64,000 nt of DNA from Chitinophagales bacterium (GTDB taxonomy: Bacteria; Bacteroidota; Bacteroidia; Chitinophagales; LD1): the NCBI GenBank assembly GCA_026129525.1, contig JAHCHW010000004.1:248001-312000 (forward strand), written 5' to 3'. The position numbers and the translations under genes are program-made. The notes beneath the pieces were generated by a model that worked only from the letters and a program-made list of their open reading frames with translations, had not been told where the DNA came from and did no database searches. Below are positions 45,977 to 56,169 of the stretch, one piece after another. Within the stretch, counting starts at the first letter, position 1. Each line of letters starts with the position of its first letter.

Positions 45977-47848
45977 ATGAAATTTATTGTCGTCCTGCTT
46001 TCAATCCTATTTCTGCCACTCGTTCATTTTGCACAAAGCCCCACCGGCTCAGAGCGCTCGGCACTCAATCCTGCGCTGTATCCTTTTTATCATGGCGTAG
46101 CTTCGGGCGACCCGCTTACCGACAGGGTGATTCTTTGGACGCGCATTACGCTCGACCCTGCCGTTTCGCCCGTAACTGTTTCGTGGCAAATTGCAAGCGA
46201 TGCTTCATTTAACGGCATTGTAAACAGTGGAAACATAACTACCGATAGTTCGAAAGACTATACATTGAAAGTTGATGCTACCGGACTTCAACCCAATACA
46301 TGGTATTACTATCGGTTTGGGTACGATACCTTTTATTCCGTTATTGGGCGAACACGCACACTGCCAACAGGTGCAGTCAACAATCTTCGTTTTGCCGTGG
46401 CAAGTTGCCAAGATTACCAAAGCGGATTTTACAACGCTCACCGCCACATAGCCGAACGAAACGATTTGGATGCGGTGTTGTTTTTGGGTGATTATACCTA
46501 CGAAGACGCTGCCGATAATAATCCCGTAGGCGACCGCTTTCACGAACCGAATAAAAAAACAACACTATTAGTAGATTACCGCCTGCGTCAGTCGCAGTAT
46601 CATCTCGACCCTGATTTGCAGGAAGCGCATCGGCAATATCCGTGGATAGCAGTTTGGGACGACCACGAAACCGCCAATAACTCGTACACCGACAGCGCTA
46701 AAAATCACAACGTGAACGATGGTTTGTGGGCTAACCGCAAGAGTTATGCAGTAAAAGCCTACGAAGAGTGGATGCCCATTCGCCTGCCCGACCCGAACGA
46801 TTCGCTCCGCATTTTCCGCAAGTTTAAATGGGGAGAGTTGCTGGAACTTTACATGATTGATACGCGCCTGTACGACCGCGATAAACAAGCCGGCTCTACG
46901 ATTCCCATTACCAATACGGAGTTGAACGACAGCACCCGCACCATGGTTGGTCCTGTGCAGTTTAACTGGTTAGAAACAAACATGCAAAATTCTACTGCTC
47001 AGTGGCAAGTGTTGGGGCAGCAGGTAATGATGACTCCACTCGTAATTCCATCGGGTGTGTTGGGCAGCGACCCCTATATTGTAAATGGCGACCAGTGGGA
47101 TGGTTATCCGTTCGAGCGCCAACGGTTTTACGACATGGTAAAGAACGACAGTCTTGAAAATATTGTAGTGCTTACCGGTGATATACATACCGGATGGGCA
47201 AACGATTTACCGCAGCCCGGCTACGATGCACAAAACAGAAATCTTTCTGCGGGAGTTGAATTTGTTACACCCAGCATTACTTCGGGCAATGAATTGCCTC
47301 CGCTTATTACCGCTCCTGTCATCAGTAGTCTGGCTCCGCATGTGCGCTATGTAGAATTGGTTTTGCACGGCTATTATGTGCTTGACTTTACTCCACAGCG
47401 CACACAGGCTGACTTTGTGTATGTAAGCACCATTACCGCGCAAACATTTACCGCATCGTCCACCAATCATTGGTGCGTAAATGCAGGTGAGCGCTTTTTG
47501 AACACCTGCACTTCAGCTGCGGTGCCGCTAAATTCATATCCGCCATTAGCGCCTTGGCTTACTACTTCCATAAAAAATGTAACCGATAACATTACCACTA
47601 TCAGCATGTATCCGAATCCGTTTTTGAGCGAGGTGGTTGTTCAATACAATGTGGCAACACCTGAACCGGTTACCCTACAGGTGTTTGCTGCCGATGGGAA
47701 ATTGATGATGGAGCAAAATTTAGGCATGCCACACCAAGGCACTAATTACGCCACTTTCGATGGCAGCCAGTTGCCGGCAGGTATGTACCGCGTTATCCTG
47801 CGCGGAAAATCGCAGGCAAAAGGAGAAGCGGTGCTAAAGGTGAATTAG
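45977..47848 (+). CDS. PhoD-type alkaline phosphatase/phosphodiesterase, T9SS cargo
   Basis: A 623-residue secreted enzyme with signal peptide (MKFIVVLLSILFLPLVHFAQ). The N-terminal Fn3-like domain is followed by the PhoD catalytic domain: VASCQDY, FLGDYTYE, WDDHETANN, and VLTGDIHTGWA, the metal-binding segments. A type A T9SS sorting domain (about 545-623, MYPNPFLSEVVVQYN) follows. It likely releases phosphate from phosphodiesters outside the cell. It is divergent from the Cys/Met gene and 104 bp before another T9SS hydrolase. Confidence 0.94.
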   Translation: MKFIVVLLSILFLPLVHFAQSPTGSERSALNPALYPFYHGVASGDPLTDRVILWTRITLDPAVSPVTVSWQIASDASFNGIVNSGNITTDSSKDYTLKVDATGLQPNTWYYYRFGYDTFYSVIGRTRTLPTGAVNNLRFAVASCQDYQSGFYNAHRHIAERNDLDAVLFLGDYTYEDAADNNPVGDRFHEPNKKTTLLVDYRLRQSQYHLDPDLQEAHRQYPWIAVWDDHETANNSYTDSAKNHNVNDGLWANRKSYAVKAYEEWMPIRLPDPNDSLRIFRKFKWGELLELYMIDTRLYDRDKQAGSTIPITNTELNDSTRTMVGPVQFNWLETNMQNSTAQWQVLGQQVMMTPLVIPSGVLGSDPYIVNGDQWDGYPFERQRFYDMVKNDSLENIVVLTGDIHTGWANDLPQPGYDAQNRNLSAGVEFVTPSITSGNELPPLITAPVISSLAPHVRYVELVLHGYYVLDFTPQRTQADFVYVSTITAQTFTASSTNHWCVNAGERFLNTCTSAAVPLNSYPPLAPWLTTSIKNVTDNITTISMYPNPFLSEVVVQYNVATPEPVTLQVFAADGKLMMEQNLGMPHQGTNYATFDGSQLPAGMYRVILRGKSQAKGEAVLKVN

Positions 47849-47952
47849 CGACACCCTGCATATTAACGCAACCAAGTTGTCGTGTATTTTGTCAATATGA
47901 AACTTGCAAATAGTATTAACATCACATTTCGCAACAACAGAAATAAAGTATC

Positions 47953-49398
47953 ATGAAAAAACTTTTCTCCTTAGTCGTTCTTGTTCTCTTTTTAGGTAGT
48001 CGTATGCAGGCGCAAATGGTGTCGTATGTATTACAACAAAGTTTTACCGTAAACCAACTCGACAGTTTTTTAAATGGCACGGGATTTAATCTGCCCGTGG
48101 CTCCGCAGTATGCCGTAGATGTTTATCAGGTTATTTACAAAACACCATACAAACACATTGATTCGTTAGTGAATGTTTCTGGTATAGTGGTATTTCCGAA
48201 AAACACTCCTTGCCCAAGTGCTTTAGGCTGCTATGCTCACGGCACTTTTACCAAACGCACACAAGTACCCAGTTATGAGGGTCCCGAGCGCCCCATCGGT
48301 TTGTTTTTTGCAGGTATTGGTGGCGTGGTAACCGCCATGCCCGATGAACTGGGCTTAGGTGACAGCGACAGCAGCGTTATCATCCATCCGTACATCAACG
48401 CTTTTCATTCGGGCTATGCATCGGTTAACCTGATGCGTGCCGCAAGGCAATTAGCCGACACACTTTCTATTCCGCTGAGCGGAGAAGTGGCACTTACAGG
48501 GTACTCGCAAGGCGGCTATACCACCATGGCGACAACTAAACTGATTCAGGAAAATTTTTCGAGCGAGTTTAATGTAGTAGCAAGTGCGCCTATGTCGGGC
48601 CCATACGACTTAAAGAAAACAATGGTAGAAGTAATGCTTGATACCATGCCGTATTCCGTACCGAGTTATTTGCCGTATTTATTGTTGGGATACCATTCGG
48701 TTTATCCGGCATTGCAGCAACTGTTTCCAAACCCTGCCGAAATTTTCAAAAGCCCTTACGACAGTATCTTGCCTCCGCTCTATTACGGAAAAAATCATTC
48801 CACCAGTCAGATAGACAATTTCTGTCACCCTGTTCCTCGTAAAATGATTAAGGATTCTATTGTTGATGCTTTTGAAAGTGATACACTCCATCCTTTGCGC
48901 TTAATACTTGCCGAAAACGATTTGTTGGGTTGGGCACCGCAAAAACCGGTTAAAATACACTACTGCACTGGCGACCTTCAGGTAACACATCTTAATGCCC
49001 TCCGAGCAGATTCGGCTTGGAACAGCCAAGGCGCACCTGATGTGCAAAGCCAGAACTTTGGCAATTTGGATCACGGTCCATGTGTGCAGCCTGCGCTTAC
49101 CTCGGCAGCATTTTTTCTGTTAGGTAAGCTTTCCGGCTGCACGGGCATAAACCAACCCAACGAAATTACTTTCCGCATTTTCCCGAACCCTACCAATGGA
49201 GGACGTATTGCTGTTGTAAAAGAAGAAGGAACATTTGAGTTTGCCTTGTACGATGTAAACGGGAAACAGGTTTACAGCCGCCTGTTGCTTAACGCTACAG
49301 AGTATATTGAACTCGGCAACCTTACTGCCGGTATTTACACGGCAACATTGCAAGATAACAACGGAGCCAAAGCTTATAGCAAATTGGTTGTTCGATAG
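47953..49398 (+). CDS. Secreted alpha/beta-hydrolase (lipase/peptidase-like), T9SS cargo
   Basis: A 481-residue exported protein with signal peptide (MKKLFSLVVLVLFLGSRMQA). The nucleophile elbow is GYSQGGYT (Ser185). An Asp in LILAENDLLGW and a His in LDHGPC fit the remainder of the triad. The fold resembles secretory lipases. A T9SS sorting domain (about 405-481, FRIFPNPTNGGRI) follows. The substrate is unknown, perhaps an ester or peptide. It shares strand and export route with the PhoD gene before it. Confidence 0.88.
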   Translation: MKKLFSLVVLVLFLGSRMQAQMVSYVLQQSFTVNQLDSFLNGTGFNLPVAPQYAVDVYQVIYKTPYKHIDSLVNVSGIVVFPKNTPCPSALGCYAHGTFTKRTQVPSYEGPERPIGLFFAGIGGVVTAMPDELGLGDSDSSVIIHPYINAFHSGYASVNLMRAARQLADTLSIPLSGEVALTGYSQGGYTTMATTKLIQENFSSEFNVVASAPMSGPYDLKKTMVEVMLDTMPYSVPSYLPYLLLGYHSVYPALQQLFPNPAEIFKSPYDSILPPLYYGKNHSTSQIDNFCHPVPRKMIKDSIVDAFESDTLHPLRLILAENDLLGWAPQKPVKIHYCTGDLQVTHLNALRADSAWNSQGAPDVQSQNFGNLDHGPCVQPALTSAAFFLLGKLSGCTGINQPNEITFRIFPNPTNGGRIAVVKEEGTFEFALYDVNGKQVYSRLLLNATEYIELGNLTAGIYTATLQDNNGAKAYSKLVVR

Positions 49399-49422
49399 TG
49401 TTTAGAAGGCAAAGTTTTGGTG

Positions 49423-50790
49423 TTATTCTCCTACCAGTTCTTTAATAGCGTTTACATAATCGAAACGCTCTAACAAACCTGTATCGAATTTTCCGGAGCG
49501 GAATTCTTCGTTATCCATTAAAACAATATGGAACGGGATGGTGGTTTTTACCCCCTCAATAATAAACTCCTGCATGGCACGCTTCATTTTTACAATGCAC
49601 TCCTCGCGGCTTTTAGCACGGCAAATTACTTTGGCTAACATGCTGTCGTAAAAAGGAGGAACGGTGTAGCCTGCATAGATGTGCGTATCTACCCGTACAC
49701 CATAACCTTTGGGGGTATGCAGTGCTGTTATTTTTCCGGGATTGGGGGCAAAGTTGTTGAGCGGGTCTTCGGCATTTACACGGCACTCAATGGCGTGCAT
49801 TTTTTCGGGGAAGTACAATACACCCGAAATAGGCGTACCGGCAGCAATCATTATTTGCTCTTTCACCAAATCAAAATCCATTACTTCTTCGGTAACGGTA
49901 TGCTCTACCTGTATGCGCGTGTTCATTTCCATAAAGTAGAAATTCTTATCGCGATCAACCAAGAACTCTACTGTACCTACGCTTTCGTAGCTGATGGCTT
50001 TTACGGCTTTTACTGCAGCAGCTCCCATTTTTTTTCGCAGTTCTTCATCCACAAAAGGCGATGGGGCCTCTTCTACCAATTTCTGATGCCTGCGCTGTAC
50101 GGAGCAGTCGCGCTCACTCAGGTGGCAGGCTTCGCCATACTGGTCGCCTGCTACTTGTATTTCGATATGGTGAGGTTCTACAATAAATTTTTCCAGATAA
50201 ACGCCATCGTTACCGAATGCAGCACCAGCTTCAGTGCGCGCCATGTTGTAGGCTTTTTCCAGTCCGCCCTCATCATGCACTATCCGCATTCCCTTGCCGC
50301 CACCGCCCGCGGTTGCTTTCAGAATAACCGGGTAACCTATTTGTGCGGCAATTTTTTTTGCATCGCTCAGGTCGTTCACCAAGCCATCGCTGCCGGGTAT
50401 GCAAGGCACTCCGGCTTTTATCATGGTTTCCTTAGCGGTAATTTTATCGCCCATGGCGCGAATCTGATTGCCCGGAGGGCCGATGAACTTGATTTTGTAC
50501 TTCGCACACAAATCGCTGAACTCGGCATTTTCCGCCAAAAAGCCGTAGCCCGGGTGAATGGCATCGGCATTAGTGAGTTCTGCCACCGCCATAATATTTT
50601 GCATGTTGAGGTAGCTGTCCTTACTGCGCGGTGGACCAATGCACACTGCTTCATCGGCAAAGCGAACGTGCAGGCTGTCGCGGTCGGCAGTGGAATACAC
50701 CGCTACCGTTTTAATGCCCATCTCTTTGCAGGTTCGTATAATGCGGAGGGCTATTTCGCCACGGTTTGCAATGAGAATTTTTTTGAACAT
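49423..50790 (-). CDS. accC: Biotin carboxylase subunit of acetyl-CoA carboxylase
   Basis: A 455-residue ATP-grasp enzyme that carboxylates biotin on AccB with bicarbonate and ATP. It starts [18 protein letters not shown] and has [11 protein letters not shown], the flexible glycine-rich loop, and [15 protein letters not shown], with the active Arg and Glu. Length and motifs are normal. It is preceded by accB (74 bp) and, further upstream, efp. Confidence 0.97.
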   Translation of the reverse strand: MFKKILIANRGEIALRIIRTCKEMGIKTVAVYSTADRDSLHVRFADEAVCIGPPRSKDSYLNMQNIMAVAELTNADAIHPGYGFLAENAEFSDLCAKYKIKFIGPPGNQIRAMGDKITAKETMIKAGVPCIPGSDGLVNDLSDAKKIAAQIGYPVILKATAGGGGKGMRIVHDEGGLEKAYNMARTEAGAAFGNDGVYLEKFIVEPHHIEIQVAGDQYGEACHLSERDCSVQRRHQKLVEEAPSPFVDEELRKKMGAAAVKAVKAISYESVGTVEFLVDRDKNFYFMEMNTRIQVEHTVTEEVMDFDLVKEQIMIAAGTPISGVLYFPEKMHAIECRVNAEDPLNNFAPNPGKITALHTPKGYGVRVDTHIYAGYTVPPFYDSMLAKVICRAKSREECIVKMKRAMQEFIIEGVKTTIPFHIVLMDNEEFRSGKFDTGLLERFDYVNAIKELVGE

Positions 50791-50864
50791 GGTTGAGAAG
50801 TTATACGTTAAGCGAAACGGTCAATAGTGTTGATGTTGCCCGTTTAACTATTAACCATTAACGG

Positions 50865-51344
50865 TTACACTTTTTCGATTAAGAAAAGCGGTTGGTCATA
50901 CTCTACCGGAGATGAGTCTTCGGCAAGTATTTTTACAATTCGCCCTTCACCACCATCAAACTCAATTTCGTTAAAGAGTTTCATGGCTTCTACAATACAC
51001 AACACATCGCCACCCTTAACCACATCGCCTACTTTTACATAAGGCTCCTTGTCGGCACCGGGTTTGCGATAAAATGTGCCTACCATAGGCGATTTAAAGG
51101 TGATGAGATTTTCATTGGCAGGTGCAGTTGTTGTTTGTGCAGGTTTGGTTTCGGCAACGGTTTCTGTTTTAGCCGTTTGCTGAACTACAGCCGGTGCATT
51201 TGCAGCTACCGGTTGGGTGAATACCGCAGTTTCGGTTCCTTTATTTTTAATGGTAATGGAAAGGTCGCCTTCCTTTACTTTCAACTCGCAGAGGTCGGCT
51301 TTCTTAACCAGTTTAATCAGTTCCTGAATCTGTTTTAAATCCAT
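50865..51344 (-). CDS. accB: Biotin carboxyl carrier protein of acetyl-CoA carboxylase
   Basis: A 159-residue carrier. The biotinylation site is VEAMKLFNE (Lys122). The N-terminal 35 residues are the helical AccB-specific part and residues 40-78 form an Ala/Thr/Pro linker. It delivers carboxybiotin to the carboxyltransferase of fatty acid synthesis. It is grouped with accC and efp. Confidence 0.96.
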   Translation of the reverse strand: MDLKQIQELIKLVKKADLCELKVKEGDLSITIKNKGTETAVFTQPVAANAPAVVQQTAKTETVAETKPAQTTTAPANENLITFKSPMVGTFYRKPGADKEPYVKVGDVVKGGDVLCIVEAMKLFNEIEFDGGEGRIVKILAEDSSPVEYDQPLFLIEKV

Positions 51345-51431
51345 GGGTTTAGTTTTTCGGGAAGTCGAATGTAAGAAAGTTTACAAATGCCTTATAACGT
51401 TAAACGTTTTTGGGCAAGTACTGTTTGCAGC

Positions 51432-52001
51432 TTACTTATTTTTTGCTCTTTCAACGTAAGCGCGGGTACGGGTATCTACTTTTAGTTTGTCGCCTTGGTT
51501 TACAAACAAGGGAACATTGATGGTAGCTCCTGTTTCGAGCGTAGCAGGTTTTGATGCGTTGGTAGCAGTATTACCTGCTACGGCATCTTCGGTATAGGTT
51601 ACTTCGAGAATAACATGTGCGGGGAGTTCGCAGCCGAGTATCTGGTTGGTTTCTTCGTGAATGATTACTTCGCATACATCGCCCTCGCGAAGAAAATCGT
51701 TGTTTTCAATCATTTTGCCGTCAATGGAAATTTGGTCGAAAGTTTCCTGGTCCATAAAATTGAAGCCCATATCGTCTTTGTATAAAAACTGATAGGGTTT
51801 ACGCAATACGCGGGCGGTTACAATTTCGTGCCCAGCGGGAAAGGTATGCTCCAATACGCGACCGGTGCGAAGCCCTTTCATGCGGCAGCGCACAAAAGCA
51901 TTGCCTTTGCCGGGCTTTACATGCTGAAACTCTATAAACTGGTAAATATCGTTGTTGAACTCAATGCACAATCCGTTTCTGATATCTGCGGTAGTTGCCA
52001 T
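51432..52001 (-). CDS. efp: Elongation factor P
   Basis: A 189-residue factor that relieves ribosome stalling at polyproline stretches. The start is set at the ATG at 52001 (MATTADIRNG); a frame to 52178 has a long non-homologous leader. The modifiable tip residue is Lys32 in VKPGKGNAF. Three beta-barrel domains are present; DVRTRAYVERA at the end is typical. The order efp-accB-accC is common in this phylum. Confidence 0.96.
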   Translation of the reverse strand: MATTADIRNGLCIEFNNDIYQFIEFQHVKPGKGNAFVRCRMKGLRTGRVLEHTFPAGHEIVTARVLRKPYQFLYKDDMGFNFMDQETFDQISIDGKMIENNDFLREGDVCEVIIHEETNQILGCELPAHVILEVTYTEDAVAGNTATNASKPATLETGATINVPLFVNQGDKLKVDTRTRAYVERAKNK

Positions 52002-52026
52002 AAAAAGGTATTTGGTTTTGAGGGGG

Positions 52027-52056
52027 CGAATATACAAGGGAAAGGGGAAAAGGCAA
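52027..52056 (-). promoter_or_regulatory. Candidate promoter of efp
   Basis: On the minus strand TTG (52056-52054) is followed by a 19-bp spacer and TATATTCG (52034-52027), fitting the -33/-7 pattern. The ATG is 25 nt downstream. Confidence 0.45.
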
Positions 52057-52211
52057 GATGATGGACAAAGTATAGAAGTAAGCAGCCGCAGAGGCAAGCT
52101 AACAATTACAGTAGTTGGGGTGCTAAAAGACTGAAAAACAATTTGGTTTACACAGACACAAAATCTCCTCTTCTTCAAAATTTGTATTTTGTTCGTGCTT
52201 CAAGTTTTACC

Positions 52212-55052
52212 ATGGCACACACTGCGAACCACACCGAAAAACTTTTTTTAGTTGATGCTTATGCACTCATCTTTCGCGCGTATTTTGCGTTTGGCAGAAA
52301 TCCACTGCTTAATTCTAAGGGACAAAACGTTTCTGCCATAAGCGGCTTTACCACCACACTTTTTGAGTTAATTCAGAAAGAAAAACCCACTCACCTTGCC
52401 GTAGTTTTTGATTTGGGAGGAAGCACCGAGCGCGAAGCTGACTATGCCGATTATAAAGCAGGCAGACAAGAAACTCCGGAAGATATTTTGTTTGCCGTTC
52501 CTTACATAAAGGAGATTATCCGCGCATGGCATATTCCTATCTTGGAATTTGAAGGTTACGAAGCCGATGATATAATTGGCACCATTGCCAAAAAGAAAGC
52601 GGCTGAAGGGCATGTTGTTTACATGGTTACGCCCGACAAAGATTTTGCGCAATTGGTGGACAAAAATATTTACATCTACAAACCAGCCCGCAGTGGAAAT
52701 GGAGTAGAAATATTGGGTGTGGAAGAAGTGAAGCGCGATTGGGAAGTAGAGGACCCTAAGCAGGTGATTGACATCCTTGGAATGTGGGGCGATGCGGTGG
52801 ACAATATTCCGGGCATTCCCGGAGTGGGAGAAAAAACCGCCAAAAAATTTATCAAAGAATTCGGAAGCATGGAAAACACCATTGCCAATGCCGACAAGAT
52901 AAAGGGCAAGGTAGGTGAGAACGTAAAAAATTTTGCGGAACAAGGATTGCTTTCAAAAAAACTGGCAACAATAAACTTGAATGTTCCGATTGATGTAAGC
53001 GATGAAGATTTAAAGGTGAATGAACCCGATAAAGAAAAACTCGGAGCTATTTTTTCGGAGTTAGAATTCAGAACCCTAGGGAAACGAATTCTCGGCTTTG
53101 ATTACACTGTCAATCAAAGTACTCCCTCGCCCGTTAATTCGGTTGGTGAGCAAACACAATCTGCAAAGCCGCAACCCTCAGAATCGCAGGGCAATTTGTT
53201 TGGCACTTCTTTTAGTGAAGCAGAAAATGTGGAAAAAGGCAAAAGCATTTTGAATACACCGCATAAATATTTATCCGTGCAAACGGAAACAGAAATTTCC
53301 GATTTGGTGAAACTGCTCAGCGAAGCCGATGAGCTTTGTTTTGATACAGAAACTACCGGGCTTGACTACTTCGCTTTGGATTTAGTAGGAATGAGTTTCA
53401 GTGTAAAAGAAGGAGAAGCATTTTATGTTCCTGCACCGGAAAATTTTGCAGATACGAAAAAGTTAGTTGCACACTTTAAACCATTGCTTGAAAGCAAAAC
53501 AAAAATCAAGATAGGGCAGAATGTAAAGTTCGATTTGCAGGTGTTCAGGAAGTACGATGTGCATGTTGCGCTGCCCATTTACGATACCATGCTGGCGCAC
53601 TACCTCATTGAGCCCGACTTGAAACACGGCATGGATTATTTGAGTGAAACCTATTTGGGCTACACGCCTGTTTCTATTGAAGAACTCATTGGAAAGAAAG
53701 GAAAAAACCAAGGCAACATGCGCGATGTGCCTTTGGATAAAATTACCGCTTACGCAGCCGAAGATGCCGACATTACCCTTCAGCTAAAACACAAACTCGC
53801 TCCATTGGTTAAGCAACAAGAGGTTGAAAGTGTATTACAAAACATTGAACATCCTTTAGTAGAAGTGTTAGCTGACATGGAATGGGAAGGCGTAAAAATT
53901 GATGAGCCGTTTTTGAGAAGTTACTCCAAAGAACTGGAAACCGATTTGCTGAAAGTGCGCGATGAAATTCACTCACTTGCCGGAATTGATTTTAATGTGG
54001 ATTCGCCTAAGCAATTAGGCGATGTGCTTTACAATCATCTCAAACTTCCGTTTGAAGGAAAGAAAACTTCCACAGGGCAGCTTTCCACAAACGAAGATGC
54101 GCTACAGGCGCTTGCGAAACATCATCCTATTGCCGAAAAAATTCTTGATTACCGCGAACTCGCCAAACTGAAATCAACGTATGTAGATGCGTTGCCGCAA
54201 ATGATAAATCCGAAAACAGGAAGAGTGCATACCACTTTCCGGCAGCACATTGCGGCCACAGGCCGTTTGGCAAGCGATAATCCGAATTTGCAGAATATTC
54301 CCATCCGTACCGATCGAGGTAAAAAAATCCGCGAAGCATTTGTGCCACGCGATGAAAATCACATTTTGCTTTCAGCCGACTACTCGCAGATTGAATTGCG
54401 CTTAGTAGCAGAATTAAGCGGAGATGAAAACATGATTGAAGCGTTTAAAAACAAACTCGACATTCATACGGCTACAGCAGCAAAAGTTTATGATGTGGCG
54501 GTTTCATCGGTTACAAAAGATATGCGCTACAAAGCCAAGAGCGTAAACTTCGGCATCATCTACGGGCAAGGAGCATTTGGTTTGGCAGATAATATTGGTG
54601 TGAGCCGTGGCGAAGCGAAAGAAATTATCGCCAACTACTTTAAACAATTCCCGAAGATTAAGGAATACATGAACGCTAACATTGAGTTTGCCCGCAAGCA
54701 CGGTTACGTGCAAACAATTATGGGGCGCAAACGCTACTTGAAAGACATCAACTCCAAAAATTTTACCGTGCGCGGTTTTGCCGAGCGAAACGCCATTAAC
54801 AGCCCTGTGCAAGGCAGCGCTGCCGACTTAATAAAACTGGCGATGATTAACATTCATCACGAATTCAAGAAACAAAACCTGAAAAGCAAAATGACTTTGC
54901 AGGTGCACGATGAATTGGTGTTTGATGCACATAAGGATGAAGTGGAAACAATTAAACCGATTATTTACGACAAAATGATTCATGCCATTAAAACCAACGT
55001 GCCTATTGAAGCAGAAATGGGCATAGGAAAAAATTGGTTAGAGGCGCATTAA
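52212..55052 (+). CDS. polA: DNA polymerase I
   Basis: A 946-residue polymerase for replication primer removal and repair. The N-terminal 5'-3' exonuclease (about 1-300) shows VDAYALIFRAYFA and GVGEKTAKKF. The 3'-5' exonuclease keeps the catalytic pair in CFDTETTGLD. The polymerase part has DYSQIELRLVAELS, QLSTNEDAL, and VHDELVFDAH. All three activities look intact. The start at 52212 (MAHTANHTEK) is preferred to an upstream ATG-like frame at 52143. It is divergent from efp. Confidence 0.97.
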   Translation: MAHTANHTEKLFLVDAYALIFRAYFAFGRNPLLNSKGQNVSAISGFTTTLFELIQKEKPTHLAVVFDLGGSTEREADYADYKAGRQETPEDILFAVPYIKEIIRAWHIPILEFEGYEADDIIGTIAKKKAAEGHVVYMVTPDKDFAQLVDKNIYIYKPARSGNGVEILGVEEVKRDWEVEDPKQVIDILGMWGDAVDNIPGIPGVGEKTAKKFIKEFGSMENTIANADKIKGKVGENVKNFAEQGLLSKKLATINLNVPIDVSDEDLKVNEPDKEKLGAIFSELEFRTLGKRILGFDYTVNQSTPSPVNSVGEQTQSAKPQPSESQGNLFGTSFSEAENVEKGKSILNTPHKYLSVQTETEISDLVKLLSEADELCFDTETTGLDYFALDLVGMSFSVKEGEAFYVPAPENFADTKKLVAHFKPLLESKTKIKIGQNVKFDLQVFRKYDVHVALPIYDTMLAHYLIEPDLKHGMDYLSETYLGYTPVSIEELIGKKGKNQGNMRDVPLDKITAYAAEDADITLQLKHKLAPLVKQQEVESVLQNIEHPLVEVLADMEWEGVKIDEPFLRSYSKELETDLLKVRDEIHSLAGIDFNVDSPKQLGDVLYNHLKLPFEGKKTSTGQLSTNEDALQALAKHHPIAEKILDYRELAKLKSTYVDALPQMINPKTGRVHTTFRQHIAATGRLASDNPNLQNIPIRTDRGKKIREAFVPRDENHILLSADYSQIELRLVAELSGDENMIEAFKNKLDIHTATAAKVYDVAVSSVTKDMRYKAKSVNFGIIYGQGAFGLADNIGVSRGEAKEIIANYFKQFPKIKEYMNANIEFARKHGYVQTIMGRKRYLKDINSKNFTVRGFAERNAINSPVQGSAADLIKLAMINIHHEFKKQNLKSKMTLQVHDELVFDAHKDEVETIKPIIYDKMIHAIKTNVPIEAEMGIGKNWLEAH

Positions 55053-55100
55053 TCACGGTATGCCCTAAAGGTGAGCCCGAAGACATTTCATTCAACCTTT

Positions 55101-55108
55101 TATTTTCG
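55101..55108 (+). promoter_or_regulatory. Candidate -7 element (TATTTTCG) for the SDR gene
   Basis: The octamer ends 5 nt before the ATG at 55114. It repeats the arrangement found before 2443 and predicts a leaderless or nearly leaderless mRNA. Confidence 0.42.
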
Positions 55109-55113
55109 CCACC

Positions 55114-56115
55114 ATGATTTTAATTACCGGTGCTACCGGTTTGCTCGGCTCTTATTTGGCAAAATTGCTTTTGCAAAAAGGTGAAAAGGTACGTGCCATC
55201 AAGCGCAAAACATCCGACCTTTCGTTATTGGGCGAGCATGTTCATGAAATTGAATGGGTAGAAGCCGATGTGCTGGATGTACCCGCGCTGGAGGAGGCCA
55301 TGCAGGGAGTGCAACAGGTGTATCACTGTGCGGCTGTTATTTCGTTTATTCCAGCGGAACGCGACTACATGTTGCGGGTAAATATTGAAGGCACCGCCAA
55401 TGTAATGAACACCGCCATGCACTGTGGAGTGAAGCGGGTAATGCACGTAAGTTCGGAAGCAGCTTTCGGCTATGCACCGGAAGGAAAAATTATTGACGAA
55501 ACTTATGCAGACCCCAATATTAAAAAACGCCCATACTACTACCTGAGTAAACAATATGGCGAGCGCGAAGCCTGGCGCGCCAGTGCCGAAGGGTTGGATG
55601 TAATAATTGTTTGTCCGGCCACACTCATTGGCGGAGGTTGGTGGAGTCATCAGCCCAATTCGCTTTTCCGCGAAGTGTATAACGGCTTGTCATTTTACAC
55701 ACAATCGGTTAACGGGTTTATTGATGTGCGCGATGCTGCCGACTGCATGGTACGCCTGATGGAAAGCAACATTAGCAGTGAAAAATTTTTGTTGACGGCA
55801 GAAAATGTTTCACTGCGCGATTTTATTTGGATGATAGCCGATGAACTGAAGGTAAAGCGCCCGCAGATTGCGGTGGGCAAATGGCTCATGAACTTTGCGT
55901 GGCGTTACGAAGTAGCTAAAGCATGGCTTACGCGCCAAAAGCCCATTATCAGTAAAGAAAGTGCAGAACTAACCGAAATTAATTTTCGTTACAGCAATAA
56001 AAAAATTACCGAAGCGCTTAACTATCGCTTTATTCCTTTGCAACAAACCGTGCGTGAAACAGCCGCACTATTTCTCGAAAGCCACCGGCTGGGTAAGGAC
56101 TACGGAGTATTCTGA
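55114..56115 (+). CDS. NAD-dependent epimerase/dehydratase (extended SDR)
   Basis: A 333-residue extended SDR. It opens with the Rossmann signature LITGATGLLGSYLAKLL and shows the active YYLSKQYGE (YxxxK). The C-terminal half differs from sugar epimerases and is more like dihydroflavonol-reductase-like proteins that act on steroid- or terpenoid-like alcohols. The substrate is unknown. It converges with the Ig/PKD protein gene, with a shared hairpin between. Confidence 0.88.
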   Translation: MILITGATGLLGSYLAKLLLQKGEKVRAIKRKTSDLSLLGEHVHEIEWVEADVLDVPALEEAMQGVQQVYHCAAVISFIPAERDYMLRVNIEGTANVMNTAMHCGVKRVMHVSSEAAFGYAPEGKIIDETYADPNIKKRPYYYLSKQYGEREAWRASAEGLDVIIVCPATLIGGGWWSHQPNSLFREVYNGLSFYTQSVNGFIDVRDAADCMVRLMESNISSEKFLLTAENVSLRDFIWMIADELKVKRPQIAVGKWLMNFAWRYEVAKAWLTRQKPIISKESAELTEINFRYSNKKITEALNYRFIPLQQTVRETAALFLESHRLGKDYGVF

Positions 56116-56117
56116 AA

Positions 56118-56148
56118 AACAAAAGCCCCGCCTCGCGGCAGGGCTTCC
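56118..56148 (-). terminator. Rho-independent terminator of the Ig/PKD protein gene
   Basis: Read on the minus strand, AAGCCC-TGCC pairs with GGC-GGGGCTT around GCGA, followed by TTTTGTTTTT. The T-run suits the minus-strand gene ending at 56170. Confidence 0.75.
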
Positions 56149-56169
56149 GGTATTTACATGAAGGGAAAA

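Noticed and set aside
49681-50796. 371-codon plus-strand frame
   Set aside because: Exactly antisense to the well-supported accC; composition is that of a reverse-complement shadow.
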